From: DASQYE01 sp036389315
Lineage (GTDB): Bacteria > Acidobacteriota > Blastocatellia > Pyrinomonadales > Pyrinomonadaceae
Direction: 5' to 3'
Assembly (NCBI GenBank): GCA_036389315.1
Contig: DASVQF010000039.1
Coordinates: 1-64,000, forward strand
DNA: 64,000 nt
A program made the position numbers and the translations under genes. Shown here in pieces: positions 36,020 to 44,531 of the stretch. The notes beneath the pieces are model-generated. The model worked only from the letters and a program-made list of their open reading frames with translations. It was not told where the DNA came from and did no database searches. Position 1 is the stretch's first letter, and every line of letters starts with the position of its first letter.

Positions 36020-36568
36020 ATGGAAGGCATCTCATCAGCGCTGGCCGTTCTGACGGCCATGATTACTCCCGCCGTGCTGATCTCGGCCTGCGGGACGATG
36101 ATCCTTTCGACCTCGACGCGTTTGGGGCGCGTGGTAGATCGTGTGCGCCAGCTCTCAGACAAGCTGGAAGAGCTGGCCCGCTCCCATCCCGAGATAGAGC
36201 TTTACGAAGAGCGCCGGGCAGTGATCTTCAGCCAACTGGACAAGCTGACGAGCCGCGCACGCCTGCTTCAGCGTTGCATGACAGTCTTCTACATGGCGCT
36301 CGGCATCTTCGTCTCGACCTCCGTCGCGATCGGGGCAGTGGCCGTCTCCGCCGCGCCGCGCTATAACTGGATACCAGTGGTGACGGGCCTGATCGGGGCC
36401 TGCTTCCTCTTTTACGGCAGCGTGCTTCTCATATTCGAGGCGCGGCTGGCTCTTTCGACCATTCACACGGAGATGGATTTCATCTGGCGCTTGACGAAGC
36501 AGTACGCTCCGGCCGAGCTGGTCGAACGCCATAAGCCCCATTTCATACATTTCAGACGCCATGACTAG
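36020..36568 (+). CDS. DUF2721 membrane protein
   Basis: A 182-residue protein with the DUF2721 layout: a first hydrophobic segment (ALAVLTAMITPAVLISACG), the conserved STSTRLGRVVDRVRQL, a helical charged region (about 55-80), then two membrane helices (MTVFYMALGIFVSTSVAIGA and VTGLIGACFLFYGSVLL) and a short cytoplasmic tail. ATG 36020 is used; a TTG two codons earlier is possible. The function of the family is unknown. Confidence 0.8.
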   Translation: MEGISSALAVLTAMITPAVLISACGTMILSTSTRLGRVVDRVRQLSDKLEELARSHPEIELYEERRAVIFSQLDKLTSRARLLQRCMTVFYMALGIFVSTSVAIGAVAVSAAPRYNWIPVVTGLIGACFLFYGSVLLIFEARLALSTIHTEMDFIWRLTKQYAPAELVERHKPHFIHFRRHD

Positions 36569-36629
36569 AGAGCCTTCATACCTGCGGTCGGAGAGTTGCA
36601 AGCTTTCCTCTTCTTCCCTCGAAAGCGAC

Positions 36630-36681
36630 AAGTGGCCAGATAAGTGAGCTATTGACAAGCCACTTACAATGGAGATAGATT
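36630..36681 (+). promoter_or_regulatory. Possible promoter with inverted repeat upstream of the cupredoxin gene
   Basis: TTGACA (36652-36657), 18 bp, TAGATT (36676-36681). The inverted repeat AAGTGGC (36630-36636)/GCCACTT (36659-36665) flanks the -35 box and could be an operator. The gene starts 136 bp downstream. Confidence 0.4.
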
Positions 36682-36816
36682 TCCCGCAGCTTAAGCCTTA
36701 CTGCTGTTTCACGATAATTCCTTAGCTGTATCCCTGATTAATTTGTACCTTAGCTTCAATTCTCAGGCCGAACCAGTTAAATCAGGCTCCCATTCTCAAA
36801 GGAAGGTTGGCACGTT

Positions 36817-37923
36817 ATGGCAGAGCAACACAAAGTAGTTATTAAAGGAAATGAGTTCCGACCTAATACGCTGCACCTTCACGCCGGAGACACTGTCGTC
36901 TGGGAGAACCAGGACGGTCATCCCCACACGGCGACTTGCATCGGAACGCGGTTTCCCTTTGATACGGGTATCATTCAGCCCAATGCAACCTCTACGCCCG
37001 TACTTTTCGGCAAGCCGACCCAACAGTCCGGCCTTGGCTACTTCTGCCAACTTCATGACTTTATGGTGGGACGCCTCTTCGTACTACCGGCCGAGTTTGA
37101 GGCACAATTAGATGGTGCGAAATCGAAAGCTGCTTTTGTTGAACCGCCCACCTATTCAGTAGATGTTTGGAAGAGGATAGCGCGCATCGTCGCGGTTCAT
37201 TGGGTCTATGACATGTCAGACAACTTCGCGTTTGCCAAACGGGTTCAAGTGGGTGATGCGCTCGACCGGATCAACACGGAATGGGCTACCATCGAGACGT
37301 GGTGGCAGCAACAGATCGGGACGAACAAAACCATCATTGGCAGCGATGGCAATTTAGACCCGACAGCCTTCGAGTCTGAGTCACGCGACAATCTGGAGGC
37401 GCTCGGACGCCGCATTCGGGCCGCTAACAGGAGACTTCTGCCTACGGTTTTTCGCTACCCGGCACCTATACGCCCGGACGACGTGCTTAGCTTCGGAGAG
37501 CTTTACGAAGGGCAGAGCGATGACCCCTTTGGCGAAGCCATTACTGTGAACTTCATCCCCAAGCCCCTTCAGGACGCGGAAGTGCGCCATGAGGCATACG
37601 CTGGCGCTCTGGCATCAATCGAAATCACACTGGACACGGGCGGTCAGATGTCGGAAGCCCAGAAGAAGCTCTATAAAGAGAACCGGGAAGCGATGCTGCC
37701 CGAAGATTTTCTCCGGCTGGCCGGGCATCAATACTTCGGCCTGTCCAAGCTTTTCAACTCGGGCGATTTTCAGGAGGAGCAATTCAAGGCAGGGATACGC
37801 CGTATGACAGTGCGGGGCGAGTGGGATGGTTCCACTTTCCCTATGTGGCACTGGATGAGGTGGATTGACGGCTACATCACTGTCAAGGAGACGGGGCAAC
37901 TGCCGAACCCCCTGGGCTTATAG
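36817..37923 (+). CDS. Cupredoxin-domain protein with unknown helical C-terminal domain
   Basis: A 368-residue protein. Residues 1-90 are a type 1 copper domain: HLHAGDTVVWENQDGHPHT with H35/H37, then YFCQLHDFM with C77, H80 and M83. No signal peptide is visible, which is unusual for a copper protein. Residues 100-368 are mostly helical, with several tryptophans and histidines (VHWVYDMSDN, GHQYFGLSKLF, MWHWMRWIDGYI), and I do not recognise them. The gene is convergent with a multicopper oxidase gene, 56 bp away. Composition is lower in GC than the flanking chromosome. Confidence 0.75.
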   Translation: MAEQHKVVIKGNEFRPNTLHLHAGDTVVWENQDGHPHTATCIGTRFPFDTGIIQPNATSTPVLFGKPTQQSGLGYFCQLHDFMVGRLFVLPAEFEAQLDGAKSKAAFVEPPTYSVDVWKRIARIVAVHWVYDMSDNFAFAKRVQVGDALDRINTEWATIETWWQQQIGTNKTIIGSDGNLDPTAFESESRDNLEALGRRIRAANRRLLPTVFRYPAPIRPDDVLSFGELYEGQSDDPFGEAITVNFIPKPLQDAEVRHEAYAGALASIEITLDTGGQMSEAQKKLYKENREAMLPEDFLRLAGHQYFGLSKLFNSGDFQEEQFKAGIRRMTVRGEWDGSTFPMWHWMRWIDGYITVKETGQLPNPLGL

Positions 37924-37979
37924 CAAACCTCAAGCGCAGCTAAGCTCAAGCGGAAAACGAGAGGGGCCCGGCAATATTG

Positions 37980-39797
37980 TCAGCTCTGGATATTGACCTT
38001 TATCATCATCCCCAAATCTTCGTGATCCAGGATATGACAATGAAGAACGGTCTCACCCGCCCATCTAGCGTACTTTGTTCGTAGGCGCACGGGAACAGGC
38101 GGCTTTGTTTTATCACCTCTCTCGATCAGCAACGTGTCCCCCCAGACTTTTTCTCCTTTTTTGGGGTCAGGAGAAGCACCGTTGATGCTCATAATCTGAA
38201 ATGGATTGACGTGTATGTGAAAGGGGTGATGTGGCGGCTTGGGAACTGTATTGCATGTCGCAACAAGCCACTCGTCCACAGTATTCAGCTTGACGTTTAT
38301 CGTTCTGTTATCGAAGACGTGGCATTTGGACTTATCCCCGCAATCTATCTTCTCTTCCATCTTGTCCACCGGCCAGCAAATTTGAAACGCCGGCCCGGTA
38401 TGGAATACCAGCCCTATCTTCTGATTAGTCGTTTCCTGACTCAAATCCTGGAGGGGGAAAAGCTTTGCCAGGGCGCTTTCGTCCGGCAATTTCATATCCT
38501 TTTCCTCGCCCGTGACGATTACCCGTGCCAGATGGTGAAGTCTCTCTTTTTCCTCACGCAAGCCCTCTGATTTAAAATCCTTCCCCTCCGATTCCAAATC
38601 CCTCAGGACGAAAGTTTCCGGTTTATTCGGGTCATCCAGCTTTTTCGCCTTCACCAGCACGTCTGTCCGGTAGCCTGGATTTAGCTCGACTCTTTCCACA
38701 GGGGCCAGATGCCCGGTCGTGATTCCATCATGAGCAATCACGTAAAGCTCGTGGCCGTCCAGTTTGATTGTCAACTTTTCTTTAATGCCCGCGTGGATGA
38801 AGCGCCAGCGTTGAACTTCGCCGGGCTTCAGGACGATGGTCGGCTCGACAGCTCCATTAATGGTCGTCTCTCTCTCGAAAGCAGTCTGAATATCCGCACA
38901 TTCGACGGTTCCGGGCGTTTTCTTATTGAAGGGAATCTGCTGAAACACAAAAATGCGCTCGACGGCGGCTGCAATCTCAGGAACTTTATCTATGTCTCCC
39001 TCGATGATGAGAGCGCCCGCCATGCCGTTTGCTACCTGAAGACCAACCGAGCCGTGTTTGTGTGGGTGATACCAGAAGGTTCCCGGATAATGATCTTCTG
39101 GTATCTCATACCTTAAAGTCTCTGTTTCTCCGGGCTCGACGATCTTCTTCAAAACATCATCCCCGTCCGTCGGGTCTACGTGCAGGCCGTGAGTATGTAG
39201 ATTGGTGGCATGCATCTTGTCATGGCAGACTCCACCCTGATCGGCCACATCGGGCAATTTATTGACCAAGGTAATATATAAAGTATCTCCCGGACTGGCT
39301 CTCAGGGTCGGGCCAGTCAATTTACCCTCATAACACCGAAGCCTGACAGGCATCTTGTCTATCTCAAGATCAGCGTAATCGATTACAAGCTGCGTCCTCA
39401 GCTCTTTTTTGGCAGGGTCTGACTTTCTGACTTCCGGATCGATCCAGCCGACATCGGAAACGACGAGTACAGGCGCAGGCGGCGGCGAGCTTCCGGGAGA
39501 CGCTGTTGTCGTCGGCCCTTTATTATCATTGTCAGTCGCTCTATGGTCTCTGAAATAATCGATGGCTCCATAAGCAGTGGCTCCGGCGACAACGCCACTG
39601 ACTGCTCCGAGGATGAACTCGCGGCGTGATAGTTTACTAATCCAACTCTGCGAATCACTTTTTGACGGCTCGCTTGTTGACGGATCGCTCGGTGGCCAAT
39701 CATCCCCCGATTGTTGCGAATCATCTGTTGTTGGATCTGGTTCCTGATTCACGACCTTACTCCTTTTGCTTACCTTTCTTGTATCTTTATTTAGCAT
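37980..39797 (-). CDS. Tat-exported multicopper oxidase
   Basis: A 605-residue oxidase (bilirubin oxidase/CotA-like group). The N-terminus carries a Tat signal, SRREFILGAVSGVVAGATAY near 54-73, after an unusually long, acidic leader. All four copper blocks are present: HTHGLHVDP, FWYHPHKHGS, HHPFHIHVNPF and HCHILDHEDLGMM (T1 ligands C, H and M). It would oxidise phenols, bilirubin-like substrates or metals in the periplasm using O2. It is convergent with the cupredoxin gene and followed upstream by a small gene on the same strand. The lower GC content suggests acquisition. Confidence 0.93.
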   Translation of the reverse strand: MLNKDTRKVSKRSKVVNQEPDPTTDDSQQSGDDWPPSDPSTSEPSKSDSQSWISKLSRREFILGAVSGVVAGATAYGAIDYFRDHRATDNDNKGPTTTASPGSSPPPAPVLVVSDVGWIDPEVRKSDPAKKELRTQLVIDYADLEIDKMPVRLRCYEGKLTGPTLRASPGDTLYITLVNKLPDVADQGGVCHDKMHATNLHTHGLHVDPTDGDDVLKKIVEPGETETLRYEIPEDHYPGTFWYHPHKHGSVGLQVANGMAGALIIEGDIDKVPEIAAAVERIFVFQQIPFNKKTPGTVECADIQTAFERETTINGAVEPTIVLKPGEVQRWRFIHAGIKEKLTIKLDGHELYVIAHDGITTGHLAPVERVELNPGYRTDVLVKAKKLDDPNKPETFVLRDLESEGKDFKSEGLREEKERLHHLARVIVTGEEKDMKLPDESALAKLFPLQDLSQETTNQKIGLVFHTGPAFQICWPVDKMEEKIDCGDKSKCHVFDNRTINVKLNTVDEWLVATCNTVPKPPHHPFHIHVNPFQIMSINGASPDPKKGEKVWGDTLLIERGDKTKPPVPVRLRTKYARWAGETVLHCHILDHEDLGMMIKVNIQS

Positions 39798-40011
39798 CAG
39801 GCTGAGGTATAGAGCATCTAGTCTTACATGCAGACAGCACTGTAATGATCTGCTATCTCGGTCAACACCTGATGTCTGATCCTCTTACCTTGATAAGGAA
39901 TCAAGCCGGGTTGTTAAGATTCAGGAGGCGATTCTCCGCGCAGGCACAGTGGTACTGAGCATTAAGGTGGCTTCAGTGACCGACCTGTGACTGCGTGCTC
40001 TCAGGTCGAGA

Positions 40012-40278
40012 TCAGGGCTGGAACCCGCCATCTTTCCAAGCCACGAAATCTTTGAGGAACTGGCTTCTTGTATGATCGTCCCATACACCTTCAGGACATC
40101 CCTCCATCGGCATAAATTGAGCCTCTACTGCGTCGTGGATTTGTTGCCAGGTACCTGCGTCCCTGACCGTGTCATAGTCCCAAAGATCTATTCTTGGCCC
40201 CATTTTAATCATATGGGCCCTGTAGCAGGGCGTGAAATACGGCTTGATGGTTTTTTCAAAGCCAATCGGATTTGCCAT
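40012..40278 (-). CDS. Small hypothetical protein near the multicopper oxidase
   Basis: An 88-residue protein beginning MANPIGFEKTIKPYFTPCYR. The FEKxIKPYFTPCYRxHM ... LWDYDTVRDAG ... MPMEGCPEGVW ... FLKDFVAWKDGGF pattern recalls small domains found near oxidoreductases (of the IRPLFRxxDRxxM type), which I know only as uncharacterised. Two cysteines are present. A ribosome site AGGAGAA lies before the ATG. It points the same way as the oxidase gene and may be co-transcribed with it. Confidence 0.65.
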   Translation of the reverse strand: MANPIGFEKTIKPYFTPCYRAHMIKMGPRIDLWDYDTVRDAGTWQQIHDAVEAQFMPMEGCPEGVWDDHTRSQFLKDFVAWKDGGFQP

Positions 40279-40914
40279 AACATTTCTCCTACTCTTAGGG
40301 ATAACAGTCCTCCTGTTATAGAGGCATAAAGCTTAAGCAGAGTTACACGAAGTCTTGTCAACTCCGAAGAGCTACCACAGACTCGGATTGAGAGGCGACA
40401 GCCTATGCAAAAGGTCGCGAAACCAATGACCTTTGAAATCCTCAACAACCTACTTAATACTGATTATTAAGGGCGAAACATTTCATATAGATTACGGCTG
40501 TGAAGAAGGCAAAACAGAGCGGTCTCAGATGGCTCGTAGGCGAACACGCAAAATACGCGCCGGCTCCTGGGTTTCGCCTTTTGTCATCGTTCGGGCATAA
40601 CAATATGACCACCTGCACCAGCCTGTTAATATTGCCAGGAACCTGACCGCTTATCACTTTTGCGGAACAATGCGGGCTGGTAAGTAGGGCCGGGCTTGAT
40701 TCCCGTCCTAATCTCTGAGCCAGTGAGGCTCTGTTGCAGGAATTGCTTCTCTGACTATAATACGCCTTGCAGTTCGTTCAACACTCTCTCTTGGAATCAT
40801 ACGCTTGAAACAAAATAGCTCCTTATTTAAGTAGCGCCATACGGGGGCTGGCGATAGTAAACGCCCGTCATCACTAGCCGTGAAGGTTGTTTTAGATAAG
40901 AGCAGGGAGTAGTT
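40279..40914. other. Intergenic region, 636 bp
   Basis: No credible gene or RNA was found. Short open frames on both strands lack ribosome sites and protein-like sequence. The composition is AT-richer than the following genes. A ribosome site GCAGGGAG at the right end serves the radical SAM gene. Confidence 0.5.
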
Positions 40915-41934
40915 ATGGCAGCAGAGTATCAACCGAGTTACCTGGCTTTATACGAATCAGGGGAGCTGGCCGAGAGGGTTCAAGCCCTTGAGAGGCTATT
41001 ACTTTGCTGTCGCGTCTGCCCGCTCGATTGCGGTAATAACAGAATGGAGGACGAGCTTGCCCGCTGCTATTCGGGCCGCCTCCCCATAGTCTCTTCCTAC
41101 ACGGCGCACTTCGGCGAAGAGCCGGCGCTTGTGGGCACTCGCGGCGCAGGGAACATCTTTTTCGGCAACTGCAACCTGCGCTGCGTCTACTGCCAGAACT
41201 ACCAGATTTCGCAGATGCACAAGGAGCAGCTCAAGAACCAGGTCACGCATGAGCGGCTCGCCGAGATAATGCTTGAGCTACAGGAGCGCGGCTGTCATAA
41301 CATCAACTTCGTCTCGCCGACCCATTTCGCGCCGCAGATGGCGCGCTCAATTCTGCTGGCCGCCCGGCGCGGCCTTCGGCTGCCTATTGTCTACAACACC
41401 AACGCCTACGACTCCGTGGAAGTCCTGCGGCTGCTTGAAGGCTTGGTGGACGTTTACCTGCCCGACTTGAAATACGCGGGCTCGGAAGAAGGCTACGAAT
41501 ACTCCAGGGTCAGAGACTACGCGGAGCACGCGCGGCGGGCCGTCGCGGAGATGTACAGGCAGACGGGGCATGAGCTGGTCTTCGGAGAAGGCGGGCTGCT
41601 CAAGCGGGGCCTGGTCATTCGCCTGCTCGTATTGCCGAATGATCTGGCGGGAGTGCGTGAATCTTTGGAATGGATCAGGGACGCTTTAGATGCGCGCGTC
41701 GCCGTCTCGATGATGGCGCAGTACTATGCGACGAACCGCGCGGCCACGGACGAGCGCTACACGCTGCTCTCGCGGCGCATCACGGAGTCGGAATGGCTGC
41801 GGGCTCTGTCGGCCCTGGATGAGCTGGGAATGGCCGAAGGCTGGATGCAGGAGTATGACGGCGCATCGCATTATTACCGGCCGGACTTTACAGACCGCGA
41901 AGTGCCGTTCAAAGATATACGCGACTTCAAATAG
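40915..41934 (+). CDS. Radical SAM protein, pyruvate formate-lyase-activating-enzyme-like
   Basis: A 339-residue enzyme. FFGNCNLRCVYCQNYQIS holds the CxxxCxxC 4Fe-4S site, and LVGTRGAGNIFF precedes it as in the PflA-related group. An N-terminal cysteine cluster (CCRVCPLDCGNNR ... CYSG) looks like an extra metal site. The substrate protein is unknown, and no formate-lyase gene is near. The peroxiredoxin and YggX-like genes follow on the same strand, suggesting an oxidative-stress or iron-sulphur setting. Confidence 0.88.
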   Translation: MAAEYQPSYLALYESGELAERVQALERLLLCCRVCPLDCGNNRMEDELARCYSGRLPIVSSYTAHFGEEPALVGTRGAGNIFFGNCNLRCVYCQNYQISQMHKEQLKNQVTHERLAEIMLELQERGCHNINFVSPTHFAPQMARSILLAARRGLRLPIVYNTNAYDSVEVLRLLEGLVDVYLPDLKYAGSEEGYEYSRVRDYAEHARRAVAEMYRQTGHELVFGEGGLLKRGLVIRLLVLPNDLAGVRESLEWIRDALDARVAVSMMAQYYATNRAATDERYTLLSRRITESEWLRALSALDELGMAEGWMQEYDGASHYYRPDFTDREVPFKDIRDFK

Positions 41935-41953
41935 AGAGTAGAGAGCAAAACCT

Positions 41954-42460
41954 TTGGGCCGACAAACGGGCGCACAGACGGGAGAGCCTGCGCCGGACTT
42001 TACCCTCAAAGATACGGACGGAGTGGAGTGGCGGCTCTCAGACCAGCGCGGCCGGATAGTCGTGCTGCTCTTTTATCCGGGCGACGAGACGCCCGTGTGT
42101 ACCAAGCAGTTGTGCTCGGTGCGCGATAACTGGGAAGAGTACGCCGCGACCGGCGCTGAGGTCATAGGCATCTCGACAGACACGGTGGAATCGCACAAGA
42201 GCTTCACGGAGCATCACTCTCTGCCGCTGCGTCTGCTTTCGGACGCGGGCGGTGAGGTGAGCAAAGCCTACGGCGCTCAATCCTGGCTGCCGAACCGCTC
42301 TGCCCGCGCAGTCGTCGTCATTGACGCCGAAGGCCGAGTGCGTTACCGCAAGGTGCAGGCGCTCTCGCTGTTTCGTCCGAAAGATGACGACATCATCACA
42401 GCCATTCGCGCAGCGCGCGCCGAGCCCTTTGACGAGAAGGGTGCAACCGGGGCAATATAA
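41954..42460 (+). CDS. Peroxiredoxin (Bcp/AhpC-TSA family)
   Basis: A 168-residue thiol peroxidase. The active site is FYPGDETPVCTKQLCSVRDN, with the peroxidatic cysteine in VCTKQLC and a second cysteine five residues later, the atypical 2-Cys Bcp arrangement. The start is a TTG at 41954 (MGRQTGAQTGEPAPDFTL); no better ATG exists. It lies 19 bp after the radical SAM gene, so co-transcription is likely. Confidence 0.92.
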   Translation: MGRQTGAQTGEPAPDFTLKDTDGVEWRLSDQRGRIVVLLFYPGDETPVCTKQLCSVRDNWEEYAATGAEVIGISTDTVESHKSFTEHHSLPLRLLSDAGGEVSKAYGAQSWLPNRSARAVVVIDAEGRVRYRKVQALSLFRPKDDDIITAIRAARAEPFDEKGATGAI

Positions 42461-42483
42461 TTTTTCCAAGGAGCATTACTTTT

Positions 42484-42768
42484 ATGTCTGACAAGATCAA
42501 GTGCGCGCGGTGCGGCGAGAAGCGACCGCCCCTCGGATACGCGCCGATTCCGACCGAGCTGGGCCAACGCATAGGGGCAGAGGTCTGCCAGCCTTGCTGG
42601 GCCGCCTGGCTACAGAAACAGAACCAGCTCATCAACCATTACGGGCTAGACCTTGCCAACCCGGACACGCACGAATTCCTCTTCGACAATATGAAGATTT
42701 TCTTCTTCCAGGAAGGCGTCCAGCTTGCGCAGATAGACGAATCGAAGGAAGGCACGATCAAGTGGTAA
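42484..42768 (+). CDS. YggX-like iron-trafficking/oxidative protection protein with zinc-ribbon cysteines
   Basis: A 94-residue protein. PIPTELGQRIGAEV, CWAAWLQKQNQLINHYGLDL and NMKIFFFQEG follow the YggX pattern, which protects iron-sulphur clusters from oxidants. Unlike E. coli YggX it carries CARCGEKR at the N-terminus and VCQPCW, giving two CxxC pairs. It sits 23 bp after the peroxiredoxin gene, which fits an oxidative-stress operon. A terminator follows. Confidence 0.82.
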   Translation: MSDKIKCARCGEKRPPLGYAPIPTELGQRIGAEVCQPCWAAWLQKQNQLINHYGLDLANPDTHEFLFDNMKIFFFQEGVQLAQIDESKEGTIKW

Positions 42769-42783
42769 GCTGAAAGGCGAAAG

Positions 42784-42808
42784 GCTGGGCTCAGGCCCGG
42801 CTTTACTT
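42784..42808 (+). terminator. Terminator of the peroxiredoxin operon
   Basis: GCTGGGC (42784-42790) pairs with GCCCGGC (42795-42801, one G-U) over the loop TCAG, followed by TTTACTT. Confidence 0.55.
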
Positions 42809-43125
42809 CCAGCTTTTCCTTCAGGCCCGTGCTCTGCTTGCGTCGTGGGCCGGAGGGCGGCCGCCCGGTAATTTTTCACTTGCGCGGGGGGCACGACTCA
42901 ATGTACTATCCGCCATCCCGAGGGATGCTCTAGTCGGATTCAATTGCGATTTCATTTTCTCTTCTCGCCGCGACTGGATGAGAGGCCGCCGAGCCCTTCA
43001 TCTCATCAATCAAGACCAGAGGCGAGCGCAGGCATCATAAGATCACCGCCCAGGCTTTGAGAGCTTAATCAAATTCAGAGCGGGCGGTCATCAACGGCTT
43101 ATCCCGGCAAAACAGGAGACCACTT
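42809..43125 (+). promoter_or_regulatory. Leader region of the cysteine-rich lipoprotein gene
   Basis: An inverted repeat GATCACCGCCC (43041-43051)/GGGCGGTCATC (43082-43092, one mismatch) lies 33 bp before the start codon and could fold in the mRNA leader. AGGAGACC gives the ribosome site. I see no known riboswitch class. Confidence 0.35.
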
Positions 43126-43554
43126 ATGAAGATCAAATTAGTAGCGCTGCTGGCATTCGTCATGCTGGTGCTGGCGGGTTGCAGTGGCGGAGCGAACTCG
43201 AACACAGGCAACGCGGGCAACGGCAACCGTCCGGCCAACAACTCCAACCGGTCTGCGACCGAGACGAAGGACGCCAATACGGTCGTCGCGAGCGCCAATC
43301 CGACCAGCACGACGGGCGGAACGACGGAAGGCTGCAAGTGCTCTGCGGCCGGCATGGAATGCAACACGGCGGAGGGCGGCAAGGGATGCTGCGGCGGCAA
43401 GGACGGCTCCTGCTCGACGATGGCCGCCGGCAAATCCGAGTGCTGCAAGTCACAGGGCGGCTCGGGCTCAAGCTGCTGCTCGACCGCAGGCAAGACCGCC
43501 TCTGCGGCCGGCTGCGGGCCCGCAGCCAAACCGGCCGCATCACCCAAGACCTAA
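43126..43554 (+). CDS. Cysteine-rich lipoprotein
   Basis: A 142-residue lipoprotein. The signal ends in LVLAGC, a lipobox, then an Asn/Gly/Thr-rich linker (about 20-65). The C-terminal 75 residues hold eleven cysteines, several paired (GCC, ECC, SCC), in a Gly/Ser matrix: GCKCSAAGMEC, GGKGCCGG, KSECCKSQGG, SSCCSTAG. This could bind metals or form disulphides. I do not recognise a family. A second Asn-rich lipoprotein gene follows. Confidence 0.8.
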   Translation: MKIKLVALLAFVMLVLAGCSGGANSNTGNAGNGNRPANNSNRSATETKDANTVVASANPTSTTGGTTEGCKCSAAGMECNTAEGGKGCCGGKDGSCSTMAAGKSECCKSQGGSGSSCCSTAGKTASAAGCGPAAKPAASPKT

Positions 43555-43585
43555 AGACTCGTCCCGAACTTTCACCCCCCCTGTG

Positions 43586-43645
43586 GACGCAACAGCGGCG
43601 GGCCCCGTTCCCTTCCCAGGGAGAGGAGCCCGCCGCTGTTGCGTC
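43586..43645. repeat. Perfect 18-bp inverted repeat
   Basis: GACGCAACAGCGGCGGGC (43586-43603) is exactly mirrored by GCCCGCCGCTGTTGCGTC (43628-43645) with a 24-base loop that itself contains CCCT/AGGG. It follows the lipoprotein gene and lacks a T-run, so it could be a factor-dependent terminator or a mobile-element remnant. Confidence 0.7.
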
Positions 43646-43830
43646 TGCACAAAGCTCTGCACTAATATTGCGCCGTATTTAGAACCTCCTCCAAACTTCC
43701 AGGTTGTTCGTCGAGCCTCTGTGAGGCGGGCTGGCGCGTCCTTCGCCCGTAGGCGCTCGCAAGGTTTCGACGAAGGTAGAGATACTGGCCTTATTCCATG
43801 ACTCTAGACAGTAGGAGGCGTCTAAAAACC

Positions 43831-44343
43831 ATGAAGAGATTTGCAGCACTGGTCGCAAGTCTACTGCTGGCCGCCCTCGCCATCGGCTGTAGCGATACGA
43901 CCAATTCCAACAACGGCAACACGGCCGTCCATAACACGAACGCCAACACGGCCAACCACAACGCCGCCGGGAACGCCAACGCAGCTAACAGCAACAGGAC
44001 TGGCGTAACGACGCGCGAAGAGTACGAGAAGAACAAGGAGACCATAGCCAAGCAGGCCAAAGACCTGGGCAGCAAGATCGGCACGGGGGCCGAAGACCTC
44101 TGGCTCTGGACTAAGGTGCGCGCCGCGCTCGCAGAGGTTAATGACCTTCGCGACAGCACCATCAATGTCGATGTGGACAACGCCACAGTGACCTTGAAGG
44201 GAACCGTCGCCACGCAGGATCAGGTGAAAAAGGCTGACGCGGCGGCCAAAGGCGTCGAGGGCGTTAAGAGCGTCAGCAACCAGCTCAAGGTCGGCGCTGC
44301 GACGGGCAACTCGAACACGGCGAACGCGAACAGAGCTAAGTAG
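43831..44343 (+). CDS. BON-domain lipoprotein
   Basis: A 170-residue lipoprotein, start at ATG 43831 behind AGGAGG. The lipobox is LAIGC. An Asn/Ala linker (NTNANTANHNAAGNANAAN) leads to a BON domain: WLWTKVRAALAEVNDLRDST then TVTLKGTVATQDQVKKADA and VEGVKSVSNQL, with the conserved glycine in KGTV. BON domains bind phospholipid and are common in periplasmic proteins such as OsmY. It lies between the cysteine-rich lipoprotein and an amidohydrolase gene. Confidence 0.88.
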   Translation: MKRFAALVASLLLAALAIGCSDTTNSNNGNTAVHNTNANTANHNAAGNANAANSNRTGVTTREEYEKNKETIAKQAKDLGSKIGTGAEDLWLWTKVRAALAEVNDLRDSTINVDVDNATVTLKGTVATQDQVKKADAAAKGVEGVKSVSNQLKVGAATGNSNTANANRAK

Positions 44344-44531
44344 CACCCGTCCCCTTTCTTTGAAGACCCGTAGACGAAGAGACACGGGGAGGCGGAGAGG
44401 CTTCCCCCTGCTGCCCGTGTGCCTCGCGCCGCAAAACTTTTCGCCCCCCGGCTACGTACCACTGCGACCGAAGCCGAAATCCGCCGTTCCCCCGCTTGTA
44501 CAGGCTGGGCAATTAAGGGCAGAAGACATCC

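Noticed and set aside
40454..40932. Short minus-strand frames before the radical SAM gene
   Set aside because: No ribosome sites, mixed composition and no recognisable motif.
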